Positions 33,950 to 42,470 of a DNA stretch of 64,000 bases are shown piece after piece. The position numbers and the translations under genes were made by a program. Within the stretch, counting starts at the first letter, position 1, and the number at the start of each line of letters is the position of its first letter. The notes beneath the pieces are model-generated. The model had not been told where the DNA came from. It did no database searches and saw only the letters and a list, made by a program, of their open reading frames with translations. This DNA is from Paramuribaculum sp. (GTDB lineage: Bacteria > Bacteroidota > Bacteroidia > Bacteroidales > Muribaculaceae), in the NCBI GenBank assembly GCA_022511125.1, contig JAFLSD010000007.1:1-64000 (forward strand), in the 5' to 3' direction.

Positions 33950-36529
33950 ATGAATAAAGAAACTCTTAAGAATTTTTTGAGGAGGCCCGCTGTACTTGGC
34001 TCCATCATATCACTGGCTGTAATTGCACTCCTTTCGTTGATTTATTTCTACCCGGACGCCATTCAAGGAAACGAATTACGCCAGTATGACACAATGCAAG
34101 GAGCCGCTATCGGACACGAATCGCAGATATATAAAGAAGCTACAGGGCAGACACCTCGTTGGACCAACTCTTTGTTCGGTGGGATGCCCACGTTCCAGAT
34201 CTCACCCTCTTATCCTTCCGACACTCTTTTCACGTGGTTCAACAAAGCTATGGGGCTTGGCTTGCCAACGCCGGCCAACTTGTTGGCTATGATGATGATA
34301 GGCTTCTTCATTCTGCTTATCACGATGAAAATGAGATGGTATGTAGCTCTTCTCGGAGCCATTGCTTATGGCTTTTCTTCCTATTTCATTATAATTATCG
34401 GAGCTGGACATATCTGGAAATTCCTCACGCTCACTTACATACCGCCTACGATAGCCGGTATAATCCTCGCATATCGTGGTCGCTATCTTGCCGGAGCGGC
34501 GTTGGCTGCGTTTTTCGCTATGATGCAGATTTCAAGCAATCATGTCCAGATGACCTATTATTTCCTCTTCGTGATTGTAGGCTTTGTCGTAGCCTATTTC
34601 TTCATCTGCTTGAATCAAAAACAACTCCTACAGTGGGCCAAAGCCACAGGTTGTCTTCTTGTCGGTGCCGTTTTGGCAGTCGGGGCAAACAGCCCGAGCC
34701 TTTACAATACCTATGAGTATTCTAAGGAAACAATGCGCGGTGGACACTCGCGGCTCTCATCCGAGTCTCAACAGAACGAAACCGACGGAGGTCTCAACAA
34801 GGATTATATCACGCAATATAGCTACGGCACCGGAGAATCATTTACGCTCCTGATACCGAATGTAAAGGGAGGAGCATCTGTTAAGCCTGAAAAAGGGCAG
34901 ATGAAACAACTTTCCTTAGCCGACCTTCAGGAAGTTCAGAAAATGATAGATAACGGCACGCTGGGACAGGCCGAATCATGGTATCTCAACAATGTCAGTC
35001 AGTATTTCGGCGAGCCCGAGGGTACTAATGGCCCCGTCTATGTCGGCGCGCTCATAGTTGCCCTTTTTCTTGTAGGATGTGGGGTCGTGAAAGGACCTTT
35101 CAAATGGACTCTTATCGCACTGACGATCATTTCCATACTGCTTGCTTTAGGGCGAAACTGTATGTGGTTGACGGATCTTATGATCGATTACATGCCCATG
35201 TACAATAAATTCCGCACACCCGAAAGCATACTCGTTATTGCGGAGTTCACGATGCCTCTTATGGCTGCTCTGGCTTTACAAAAGCTGCTTACTGATAAAG
35301 ATTCCTTGCGTAAATACAAGAAACCGCTTTATTGGGGATTCGGCATTTCAATGGGGCTTTGTCTGATCGGTCTTGTTTTCCCCGGTCTCTATGGATCGGT
35401 GATAACTGACAGCGACCGCATGATGGATGCCCAGATAGCTCAGTATCTTCAGGCCATGGGTGCGGATCAGAATGTCATTCGTCAGATGAGTCTCAACAAT
35501 CCGGCTATTTACACAGCTATAGAAAATGTGCGTTACGGAATGATTCGTTCCGATGCTCTCCGCAGCTTCCTCATCGTTGCGGCCGGAGCAGGTTTTCTCC
35601 TGCTATATTTCAGGCAAAAAATCGGTGTCGCTGTTGCAGCAGGTGCGCTGGGAGTGATTATTGTAATCGACATGTTCGGCGTGAACAAACGCTATCTTGA
35701 TTCCGACAGCTTTGTGGCAAAATCGCTCGACATGCCCGACCAGTTCGAGCAGTCGCCTTGGGACAAGCTGATTCTTCAGGATACGGCCATGAACTACCGC
35801 GTTATGGATATTCCGCGTTTTATGCTTCCCAATCCTTCTTATTGGCATAAAGCAGTCGGAGGATACCACGCAGCAAAACTTACCAGCTATCAGGATCTAA
35901 TCGACCGTCATTTGATTCATTTCCTCGAAGGAAATCCGGCCGAAGCCGACTCTAACGTCCTCAATATGCTCAACGCTAAGTATATCATCGATTCTAAGGG
36001 ACAACCCTCGCTTAATACAGATGCACTCGGAAACGCTTGGTTCATCGACACCCTTAAATATGTAAAGGGAGCCGATGCAGAAATGGCGGCTCTGTCTGAA
36101 ATAAATCCCGCCACTACTGCTGTAGTTGATGAAACTTTCCACGGCGTTTTAGGTGAAAAAACGGCAAAAGCTCCAGGTGACACTATTTTCGAAACAACCT
36201 ATGCCCCTGACAAGTTGACTTACTATGCTGAAACCAAAAACGGGGGAATTGCAGTGTTCTCCGAGATTTATTTCCCTTGGGGTTGGAAAGCTACGGTCGA
36301 CGGTCAGCCCGTTGATATAGCTCGGGTCAACTATGTGCTTAGAGCTATCCCGATTCCGGCAGGCAAGCACACTGTTGAGATGGTGTTCGATCCCGATTCA
36401 ATAAAAAATACTACGACTCTGGCTTATGTAAGCATTCTGCTTATATATATAGCTCTTGCAGGGGCCTTTGCCTTATGGATTGTCCGCCCTCAGCGCAAAG
36501 ATGATTTAAACGATGAGGATGCTGTCTGA
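33950..36529 (+). CDS. YfhO family membrane protein
   Basis: This 859-aa protein has about 11-13 membrane helices, a large loop between them, and a C-terminal soluble beta domain (about residues 720-830, ending in a GWKATVDGQPV block) before a last helix. YfhO proteins are GT-C-like membrane proteins linked to glycosylation of lipoteichoic acids or other glycans. The start at 33950 fits the promoter and gives a normal N-terminus. Its 3' end overlaps the next gene by 17 bp. The substrate is unknown. Confidence 0.85.
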   Translation: MNKETLKNFLRRPAVLGSIISLAVIALLSLIYFYPDAIQGNELRQYDTMQGAAIGHESQIYKEATGQTPRWTNSLFGGMPTFQISPSYPSDTLFTWFNKAMGLGLPTPANLLAMMMIGFFILLITMKMRWYVALLGAIAYGFSSYFIIIIGAGHIWKFLTLTYIPPTIAGIILAYRGRYLAGAALAAFFAMMQISSNHVQMTYYFLFVIVGFVVAYFFICLNQKQLLQWAKATGCLLVGAVLAVGANSPSLYNTYEYSKETMRGGHSRLSSESQQNETDGGLNKDYITQYSYGTGESFTLLIPNVKGGASVKPEKGQMKQLSLADLQEVQKMIDNGTLGQAESWYLNNVSQYFGEPEGTNGPVYVGALIVALFLVGCGVVKGPFKWTLIALTIISILLALGRNCMWLTDLMIDYMPMYNKFRTPESILVIAEFTMPLMAALALQKLLTDKDSLRKYKKPLYWGFGISMGLCLIGLVFPGLYGSVITDSDRMMDAQIAQYLQAMGADQNVIRQMSLNNPAIYTAIENVRYGMIRSDALRSFLIVAAGAGFLLLYFRQKIGVAVAAGALGVIIVIDMFGVNKRYLDSDSFVAKSLDMPDQFEQSPWDKLILQDTAMNYRVMDIPRFMLPNPSYWHKAVGGYHAAKLTSYQDLIDRHLIHFLEGNPAEADSNVLNMLNAKYIIDSKGQPSLNTDALGNAWFIDTLKYVKGADAEMAALSEINPATTAVVDETFHGVLGEKTAKAPGDTIFETTYAPDKLTYYAETKNGGIAVFSEIYFPWGWKATVDGQPVDIARVNYVLRAIPIPAGKHTVEMVFDPDSIKNTTTLAYVSILLIYIALAGAFALWIVRPQRKDDLNDEDAV

Positions 36530-37034
36530 TCCGTTTGCCCCTCTTAAAAGATTTTTCAGCTCTAAGGGATTCGGAGTCCATTCTCCATTCGCCTTCCGCT
36601 TTATTCGAGAAGTCCTTTTCCAGCCCTATTCGTATTATGCATACGAAGAATTGGACAAAACTATGCCCGATAGTCCCCGAACAGTGGGAAAGGACTTAAA
36701 ACGTCTCTATAGAATCATTCTTCATTGTTCCCCCCGGGAGGTCATAAATGATTCCCTTGATAGTGCGTTATCCCATACGGTTGCCCTTGCCAAATCCGGC
36801 TACGTGAACAAAAACGATTATAGTTTGCGTATTGTCTCGCCCGAAGTATGTGCCGCTGCCATTCCCGAAGAAATAGTGATCTGGCTTGATAGTCGTCAAT
36901 CTCGACTTTCCCTCCACCGGATGGCTGAATTACTCGACAAAAAAGGATATGGAATGATGTTCCTCGGCAACCGCATGTCTGTAGCCTTTAATCTGCCTTC
37001 TCTTCCCCGGCAGGATTTTGAATTGTCTATATGA
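36513..37034 (+). CDS. Contracted SAM-methyltransferase-like protein
   Basis: This 173-aa protein keeps the N-terminal KGFGVHSPFAF block and the C-terminal LPRQDFELS block of a Bacteroidetes class I methyltransferase-like family that is usually longer. The SAM-binding glycine loop cannot be found, so the middle has probably been lost and the protein may be inactive. It overlaps the yfhO-like gene by 17 bp and xerD by 4 bp, so it is still maintained as an ORF in an operon. Confidence 0.6.
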   Translation: MRMLSDPFAPLKRFFSSKGFGVHSPFAFRFIREVLFQPYSYYAYEELDKTMPDSPRTVGKDLKRLYRIILHCSPREVINDSLDSALSHTVALAKSGYVNKNDYSLRIVSPEVCAAAIPEEIVIWLDSRQSRLSLHRMAELLDKKGYGMMFLGNRMSVAFNLPSLPRQDFELSI

Positions 37035-37945
37035 GAGATATTTTCGACATAAACAAAATTATGGATTCTTTCGAAGCTTACATTATGCTCGAAAGAGGGC
37101 TTTCCGACAATACTCGTGAAAGTTATATAGCCGATGTGCGTAAGCTGATGTCCTATCTCGCTGACAAGGAAATCTCACTGAGAAACGCCACTCTCGACGA
37201 TCTCCGAGAATTTATAATGACTCTTCATGATATGGGAATCGGATTGCGCTCACAGGCACGAATTATCTCTGGAGTGAAGACTTTCTTCCGATTCCTCGTA
37301 ACAGAAAATTATCTGGATGTAAGCCCCGCTCTTCTTCTGGAAGCACCACGTATGGGCAAGCATCTCCCCGAGGTTCTGACTGTCGACGAAATAGATGCTA
37401 TGATTGCCGCTATAGATTATTCTAAAAATGAAGCGGTGAGAAACCGTGCGATAATTGAAACGCTATATGGCTGTGGATTACGTGTTTCCGAACTCACGGA
37501 ACTGGAAATCGGTAAAGTCTATTTCGACGAAGGTTTTGTCGTTGTAAAAGGAAAAGGTAGTAAGGAAAGAATTGTGCCTATGTCTGACGTCGCTCTTCAG
37601 ACAATTTGCGATTATCTTGAAGAACGAGCCTCTTTGGATATTAAACCGGGTCAAGAAGCCTATCTGTTTCTAAACCGAAGGGGTTCGCAACTCACGCGAC
37701 AGATGATTTTCACTATTGTGAAGAACCTTGCGCGTGATGCAGGAATCAAGAAAATCATCTCACCTCATACGTTGCGACATTCCTTCGCCACCCATCTGCT
37801 TGAAGGAGGAGCCAATCTCAGAGCTATTCAACAGATGCTCGGACATGAAAGCATTGCCACGACTGAAATATACCTCCACATCGACCGCACCCGGCTACGC
37901 ACGGAAATTCTCCTCCACCATCCTCGCAATCAAAAAAATCGCTGA
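37031..37945 (+). CDS. xerD: Tyrosine recombinase XerD
   Basis: This 304-aa site-specific recombinase has an N-terminal SAM-like core-binding domain (1 to about 105) and a catalytic domain with the full set R151, K175, H246, R249, H272 and Y281. With XerC it resolves chromosome dimers at dif. It overlaps the previous gene by ATGA. A second in-frame ATG at residue 11 gives an alternative start. No integrase-associated genes or attachment sites are nearby, so it is taken as the housekeeping recombinase. Confidence 0.9.
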   Translation: MRDIFDINKIMDSFEAYIMLERGLSDNTRESYIADVRKLMSYLADKEISLRNATLDDLREFIMTLHDMGIGLRSQARIISGVKTFFRFLVTENYLDVSPALLLEAPRMGKHLPEVLTVDEIDAMIAAIDYSKNEAVRNRAIIETLYGCGLRVSELTELEIGKVYFDEGFVVVKGKGSKERIVPMSDVALQTICDYLEERASLDIKPGQEAYLFLNRRGSQLTRQMIFTIVKNLARDAGIKKIISPHTLRHSFATHLLEGGANLRAIQQMLGHESIATTEIYLHIDRTRLRTEILLHHPRNQKNR

Positions 37946-38129
37946 AGAAGGAGTTCAAATATTAGTCCAAACGCCGATCAGTAGGTTACAACGCTTTCTC
38001 TTTCAGCCCCACATGTGACGATTCGGTACTTCTTCGGTTGCATATTGCCACCCTAAGTGCGGAATCTCGTCAGATCCTCTATCTTTCCCAACACTTCGCC
38101 ACCCTATGGCTTGCGCTCATCTGACCTTC
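37946..38129. other. Gap without a recognised gene
   Basis: This 184-bp segment between convergent xerD and the cyclophilin-like gene contains the word GCCACCCTA twice, about 50 bp apart. No ORF, terminator or promoter was recognised. Confidence 0.4.
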
Positions 38130-38690
38130 TTACCGAGCGGTCTTTTTTAGCAATTCCTGGAGGTTATGAAATTCTGTTATAGGCCTATTTCCCTTTTTTA
38201 AAGACAATGTGATGTTCACCGATCCAGTGCCGAAAGTTTCAAGCAATTGTTCTCTTGTCGCTCCATCTATCTTGCCTAAGTGGGTGAGAGACCATGAGTT
38301 CGTTCCGTAGTATATTACGAAATGATTGCCTAAATAAAGAATCACATCGCCCGCATTCGTCTGAATCTGGCGATTGTTCTGGGGAAGTGAAAAAGGCAAT
38401 GTTCCCACCTTTTCCATACCCGCGTAATCTTCCATCTCTATTTTTAACGACCCCTTTTCGAGCTTTTCCACTAATGCGGAAGCCGAACTGTTTTCACACG
38501 GTGTCATTGTAAATGTTCTGCCGTTGGCGCTGATCTCTATTTTTGGTAATGTTTCCATATTTTGAGGTTCTTGTTCATTGTTCCTTTCGCAACCCCATGT
38601 GTTTATCCACGTGAATAATAATGCGGGAATAGCAAAAACACGACCCCACGCCGTGAAGCGTGAGGTCGATTTATCGGATTTAAGAATCAT
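38130..38690 (-). CDS. Cyclophilin-like fold lipoprotein
   Basis: This 186-aa protein has a hydrophobic segment ending in a cysteine (INTWGC, Cys34) and then a cyclophilin-like domain of the small bacterial type (IEISANGRTFTMTPCENSSA, GDVILYLGNHFVIYYG, LTHLGKI). These proteins keep the barrel fold but usually lack prolyl isomerase residues. The first ~20 codons overlap the pckA terminator hairpin at 38641-38668; no other ATG precedes the hydrophobic segment, so the start is uncertain. Confidence 0.7.
   Translation of the reverse strand: MILKSDKSTSRFTAWGRVFAIPALLFTWINTWGCERNNEQEPQNMETLPKIEISANGRTFTMTPCENSSASALVEKLEKGSLKIEMEDYAGMEKVGTLPFSLPQNNRQIQTNAGDVILYLGNHFVIYYGTNSWSLTHLGKIDGATREQLLETFGTGSVNITLSLKKGNRPITEFHNLQELLKKTAR
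38641..38668 (-). terminator. Terminator of pckA
   Basis: On the minus strand an 11-bp stem CGACCTCACGC / GCGTGGGGTCG (one T-G pair) with a 6-nt loop is followed by TGTTTTTGC. It lies 30 bp past the pckA stop and inside the 5' end of the cyclophilin-like ORF. Confidence 0.75.
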
Positions 38691-38698
38691 TTCCGGGA

Positions 38699-40297
38699 TT
38701 AGAGTTTCGGACCTGCTGCTACGAGAGCCTTACCTGCGGGATTGTTCTCGAACTTCTTGAAGTTATTGATGAACTTCTCTGCAAGCTGAGTGGCTTTCGT
38801 GTTCCATTCCTCTGCATTTGCGTATGTATCGCGCGGGTCGAGGATCTTCGGATCTACACCTTCCAGTTCGGTCGGGATAGTGAAATCGAAGATAGGAAGT
38901 TTTTTCGTCGGAGCTTTCAGGATAGCGCCGTCGAGGATAGCGTCGATGATACCGCGTGTATCCTTGATAGAGATGCGTTTGCCTGTACCGTTCCAGCCGG
39001 TGTTGACTAAGTAAGCCTTAGCGCCGCTCTCCTGCATGCGCTTCACGAGTTCTTCGGCATATTTCGTCGGATGGAGCGAAAGGAATGCTGCGCCGAAGCA
39101 AGCCGAGAAGGTCGGAGTCGGTTCGGTGATACCACGTTCTGTTCCTGCAAGTTTCGAGGTATATCCGCTCAGGAAGTAATATTTAGTCTGTTCGGGATCG
39201 AGGATCGAAACGGGAGGAAGTACGCCGTAAGCGTCTGCCGAAAGGAAGATCACGTTCTTTGCAGCTGGTCCGCGTGAAGGAAGTACTATATTTTTGATGT
39301 GGTTGATCGGATAGCTTACGCGAGTGTTTTCAGTCACGCTCTTATCGTTGAAGTCGATCTTGCCGTCCTTGTCTACTGTCACGTTTTCAAGAAGAGCATC
39401 GCGCTTGATAGCGTTGTAGATATCCGGTTCGCTTTCCTTGTCGAGGTTGATTACTTTCGCATAGCAGCCGCCTTCATAGTTGAACACACCGTTGTCGTCC
39501 CAGCCGTGTTCGTCGTCGCCGATGAGCAGACGTTTCGGGTCGGTGGAAAGGGTGGTCTTACCTGTACCTGACAGGCCGAAGAAGATAGCTGTGTTTTCAC
39601 CGTTCATGTCTGTGTTGGCAGAGCAGTGCATCGAAGCGATACCGCGACGGGGATTGTAGTAGTTCATGATAGAGAACATACCCTTCTTCATTTCGCCGCC
39701 GTACCATGTGTTGATAATCAGCTGCATGCGTTCTGTCAGATTGAAAGCTACGCATGTTTCAGAGTTCAAGCCGAGTTCTTTCCAGTTTTCTACTTTCGCT
39801 TTCGAAGCGTTCATCACTACGAAGTCAGGAGTGAATTCTTTCAGCTCTTCTTCTGTAGGACGGATGAACATGTTCGTTACGAAGTGAGCCTGCCAAGCCA
39901 CTTCCATGATGAAGCGTACGCTCAGGCGTGTGTCAGGATTGGTGCCGCAGAATGCATCTACTACATAAAGAGTCTTGTCGCTCAGTTCCTTGTCGGCTAT
40001 TTCCTTAAGTACGTTCCAGGTCTTCTCTGTGATAGGCTTGTTGTCGTTCTTATATTCGTCGGATGTCCACCAGATTGTGTCTTTTGAAGTGTCGTCCATT
40101 ACGAAAAATTTATCTTTGGGAGAACGGCCCGTATAAATACCGGTCATAACGTTCACTGCGCCTAATTCCGTGTTCTGACCTTTTTCGTAGCCCTGAAGTT
40201 CGGGGTTGGTCTCGTCGATGAACAGCTGATCCCAGCTCGGGTTATGGATCACTTTCGCTCCGGTGATGCCATACTTTGTTAAATCAATTGTGCTCAT
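38699..40297 (-). CDS. pckA: Phosphoenolpyruvate carboxykinase (ATP)
   Basis: This 532-aa enzyme interconverts oxaloacetate plus ATP with phosphoenolpyruvate, CO2 and ADP. In fermenting Bacteroidales it usually runs in the CO2-fixing direction on the way to succinate. The kinase-1 motif [11 protein letters not shown] (near residues 242-252), the following [11 protein letters not shown] metal-binding block and the [10 protein letters not shown]-terminal block are present. A single-gene unit with a -7 box at 40381-40388 and its own terminator. Confidence 0.96.
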   Translation of the reverse strand: MSTIDLTKYGITGAKVIHNPSWDQLFIDETNPELQGYEKGQNTELGAVNVMTGIYTGRSPKDKFFVMDDTSKDTIWWTSDEYKNDNKPITEKTWNVLKEIADKELSDKTLYVVDAFCGTNPDTRLSVRFIMEVAWQAHFVTNMFIRPTEEELKEFTPDFVVMNASKAKVENWKELGLNSETCVAFNLTERMQLIINTWYGGEMKKGMFSIMNYYNPRRGIASMHCSANTDMNGENTAIFFGLSGTGKTTLSTDPKRLLIGDDEHGWDDNGVFNYEGGCYAKVINLDKESEPDIYNAIKRDALLENVTVDKDGKIDFNDKSVTENTRVSYPINHIKNIVLPSRGPAAKNVIFLSADAYGVLPPVSILDPEQTKYYFLSGYTSKLAGTERGITEPTPTFSACFGAAFLSLHPTKYAEELVKRMQESGAKAYLVNTGWNGTGKRISIKDTRGIIDAILDGAILKAPTKKLPIFDFTIPTELEGVDPKILDPRDTYANAEEWNTKATQLAEKFINNFKKFENNPAGKALVAAGPKL

Positions 40298-40380
40298 AGA
40301 ATGTTTATTGAGTTATTAAATAAAATGTTGTTACTCATCTTATGGAAAACGGCCATTTCATTTCTAACCGTTTTACTATG

Positions 40381-40388
40381 CAAAGATA
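40381..40388 (-). promoter_or_regulatory. -7 box of pckA
   Basis: TATCTTTG on the minus strand gives a leader of about 75 nt. A TTG 26 bp upstream is rather far for a -33 box. Confidence 0.5.
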
Positions 40389-40602
40389 CAAAATTTATAG
40401 GCCGCTTTGATATACAAATAAAGAAAAATTTCCTTATTAACCATTTTTAGTAATTGGCCGCCCATAGCTCCTTGCCAATTACTCGCAATTCCCTACTCCT
40501 TGTGCGATGGATTGACCATTGCTTTGCCTTGACTTTATATTTTTCGCTTGGTTAAAAACGTTAAAAATCACCAGTTTGTTAGTCTAATTACAAAATATAA
40601 TG

Positions 40603-40610
40603 TATATTTG
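40603..40610 (+). promoter_or_regulatory. -7 box upstream of the cobalamin adenosyltransferase leader
   Basis: TATATTTG matches TAnnTTTG; a TTTG lies 24 bp upstream at 40575-40578, slightly long spacing. Transcription from here would make a leader of about 300 nt ahead of 40919. Confidence 0.55.
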
Positions 40611-40616
40611 CATTCA

Positions 40617-40891
40617 ACTGAAATCACGGTATATATTATCTCTTGTCTGCCGTCGATTTTGTGGTCGCCGGCGGAAAAGAGTTTCCCGATAGAGGACGAT
40701 ATAATTTACTTATTGAACTAAAGAGCTCCGCTCATATTCCTAAGTCCGTAAACCGCCAATTTCTACTCAAGTCCCAAGGAATAATTTTACTTTTCGGCAT
40801 TCTGCCGGAACATGAGGACTATTTCTAAGAGGACAAGGCGCTTGGCGGTGCCTGAGGCAAGGAAGAGTCGGACTGTTCCGGCATTTTTTTT
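40617..40891 (+). ncRNA. Structured leader or small RNA with terminator/antiterminator
   Basis: The 275-nt segment after the promoter ends in a stem TGCCGGAACA / TGTTCCGGCA (40803-40812 with 40874-40883) followed by eight T. The left arm can instead pair with the upstream CGGCA (40795-40799), a classic antiterminator arrangement. Inner hairpins lie between 40830 and 40865. No B12-box motif of the cobalamin riboswitch was found. It could be an attenuator or a free-standing RNA. A 61-codon TTG-start frame inside it is not convincing. Confidence 0.4.
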
Positions 40892-40918
40892 GATTTAATT
40901 TCATTTTCATTCATTGCG

Positions 40919-41482
40919 ATGAAAAAAAGCGTTTTATATACTGCCACCGGCGACAAAGGGACGACATCGCTCGTCGGAGGACATCGAATATCAAAGGCCG
41001 ACAAGCGCATACAGGCTTATGGCGATGTGGATGAACTCAATTCTTATATCGGATTGATTGCCGCATTAATGGCTCCGGCTGACACCATGATTCATGACGA
41101 ACTGATTGCCTTGCAACATAGATTGTTCGATATTGGAGCCGCATTGGCTACGCTTCCCGATAGTCAGGCAGATATACCTGCAGGAGTAACGCAACGGCAG
41201 ATCGAGATTCTGGAAAGAGCTATCGATAGAATTGATGGAAATCTCCCTCCCCTCCATAATTTCATCCTGCCTGGAGGGACAGTAGCGTCTTCGCATGCTC
41301 AGATTGCGCGGGCTGTCTGCCGGAGAGCTGAACGCAATATTGCCTTTCTTGCTATCGACCAACCGGTATCACCCCTGATTCTCGTGTTTGTCAATCGATT
41401 GAGCGACTATCTCTTCGCCCTCGCACGTTATCTTAACGTCACTGCGTCCCACCCCGAAATTACCTGGAGTAAAAACGGATGA
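40919..41482 (+). CDS. Cob(I)yrinic acid a,c-diamide adenosyltransferase (PduO/MMAB type)
   Basis: This 187-aa trimeric enzyme transfers the adenosyl group of ATP to cob(I)alamin. It has the ATP-binding TATGDKGTTSLVGG block (residues 8-21), the YGDVDELNSYIG block and the C-terminal VCRRAERN and FVNRLSDYLFALAR motifs. Bacteroidales use adenosylcobalamin in methylmalonyl-CoA mutase on the propionate route. It follows the attenuator-like leader by 27 bp. Confidence 0.93.
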   Translation: MKKSVLYTATGDKGTTSLVGGHRISKADKRIQAYGDVDELNSYIGLIAALMAPADTMIHDELIALQHRLFDIGAALATLPDSQADIPAGVTQRQIEILERAIDRIDGNLPPLHNFILPGGTVASSHAQIARAVCRRAERNIAFLAIDQPVSPLILVFVNRLSDYLFALARYLNVTASHPEITWSKNG

Positions 41483-41543
41483 CAACTCAAAGCCGGCCCA
41501 CTTGATTGATGCTGTAAAAAAACAAAACTGTTTTTAAAATAAA

Positions 41544-41575
41544 TTTGCACGTTCCGTAAATTTTTACTTACTTTG
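41544..41575 (+). promoter_or_regulatory. Promoter of rpmB-rpmG-DUF4295
   Basis: TTTG (41544-41547), a 20-bp spacer and a near-consensus TTACTTTG (41568-41575) precede a leader of about 125 nt. Confidence 0.55.
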
Positions 41576-41594
41576 CACTCTGTTTTGAAGCGCT

Positions 41595-41630
41595 CCGCTG
41601 TAAAAGCGGCTAAAATTGATGCGATTAGCC
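41595..41630 (+). promoter_or_regulatory. Two overlapping hairpins in the rpmB leader
   Basis: CCGCT/AGCGG (41595-41609) and GGCTAA/TTAGCC (41608-41630) share the two G at 41608-41609, so they compete. They could form a ribosomal-protein feedback site; no known leader family was recognised. Confidence 0.35.
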
Positions 41631-41706
41631 GTGATATGAGGCTCCGGATAAGGCTTCTTGACGATTGCGTTAAAATATTAACAGGACAATTATAATAATT
41701 AAAGCC

Positions 41707-41964
41707 ATGTCAAAGATTTGTCAAATCACAGGCAAGAAAGCTATGGTCGGCAATAATGTGTCGCACTCTAAGCGCCGCACTAAACGCAGATTCAACGTCA
41801 ATCTGTTTAACAAAAAATTCTTCTGGCCCGAAGAGCAGATGTGGATCACACTCACTATTTCCGCTGCCGGACTTAGAACTATCAACAAAAAAGGTCTTAA
41901 CGCCGCTATCAGAGACGCTGCTAAGCAAGGATATCTCACTGAAATCAAATATTTAGAAGTATAA
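41707..41964 (+). CDS. rpmB: 50S ribosomal protein L28 (bL28)
   Basis: This 85-aa basic protein has the bL28 pattern: an N-terminal [25 protein letters not shown] block, then [12 protein letters not shown]-like residues and [10 protein letters not shown]. It belongs to the large subunit near the exit-tunnel side. It heads a three-gene unit with rpmG 4 bp downstream. Confidence 0.97.
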   Translation: MSKICQITGKKAMVGNNVSHSKRRTKRRFNVNLFNKKFFWPEEQMWITLTISAAGLRTINKKGLNAAIRDAAKQGYLTEIKYLEV

Positions 41965-41968
41965 CAAG

Positions 41969-42157
41969 ATGGCAAAGAAAGCTAAAGGTAATCGCGTGCA
42001 GGTTATACTCGAATGCACGGAGCATAAGGCAAGCGGAATGCCCGGTACATCAAGATATATTACTACCAAAAACCGCAAGAACACTACTGAACGTCTCGAA
42101 TTGAAAAAATACAATCCGATTCTGAAGAAAGTTACAGTACACAAAGAAATTAAATAA
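41969..42157 (+). CDS. rpmG: 50S ribosomal protein L33 (bL33)
   Basis: This 62-aa bL33 has the [15 protein letters not shown] start and the [10 protein letters not shown] block. It carries a single cysteine where zinc-binding forms have two CxxC pairs, so it is the zinc-free type. The gene lies 4 bp after rpmB and 13 bp before the DUF4295 gene. Confidence 0.97.
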   Translation: MAKKAKGNRVQVILECTEHKASGMPGTSRYITTKNRKNTTERLELKKYNPILKKVTVHKEIK

Positions 42158-42170
42158 ACATCACTGACCC

Positions 42171-42320
42171 ATGGCAAAGAAAACAGTTGCATCGCTTCAG
42201 AAAGGTGAAGGACGTACTTACAGCAAAGTGATACGTTGTGTGAAATCTCCTAAAACAGGAGCTTATACTTTCCAGGAACAGATGGTTCCCAACGAAGCAG
42301 TTAAAGACCTTCTAAAATAA
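42171..42320 (+). CDS. DUF4295 small basic protein, probable ribosomal protein
   Basis: This short 49-aa lysine-rich protein begins MAKKTVASLQKGEG and contains VIRCVKSPKTGAYTFQEQMV. It matches the Bacteroidetes-specific DUF4295 family that always follows rpmG; from memory it corresponds to the extra large-subunit protein called bL38 in Flavobacterium ribosomes. It is 13 bp after rpmG and is followed by a terminator at 42359. The ftsY gene that often follows in related genomes is absent here. Confidence 0.88.
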   Translation: MAKKTVASLQKGEGRTYSKVIRCVKSPKTGAYTFQEQMVPNEAVKDLLK

Positions 42321-42358
42321 GATTATCCTATCCCTAAAAAGGGAAATATTTCAGATAT

Positions 42359-42391
42359 TGTCGGGAAAATGTAAGTTTTTCCGACATTTTT
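42359..42391 (+). terminator. Terminator of the rpmB operon
   Basis: An 11-bp stem TGTCGGGAAAA / TTTTTCCGACA with a 6-nt loop is followed by TTTTT. Confidence 0.88.
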
Positions 42392-42470
42392 ATTGGTTGA
42401 TTCACAATGTTCCGACCCATATAAAAAGAAAAAAGGGTGTGGCAAATTGATTGCCGCACTCTCTCATTTA

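Noticed and set aside
33841-34008. N-terminal extension of RecO
   Set aside because: The RecO fold begins at the ATG at 33840; the extension covers the divergent yfhO-like promoter and start.
37031-37945. Integrase of a mobile element
   Set aside because: The protein fits housekeeping XerD and no attachment sites, excisionase or cargo genes are adjacent.
40643-40828. 61-codon TTG-start ORF ahead of the adenosyltransferase
   Set aside because: It sits in the structured leader, its sequence has no family pattern and the terminator arm overlaps its end.
40617-40891. Cobalamin riboswitch
   Set aside because: Position is suggestive, but no B12-box-like sequence or the expected multi-helix core was found.
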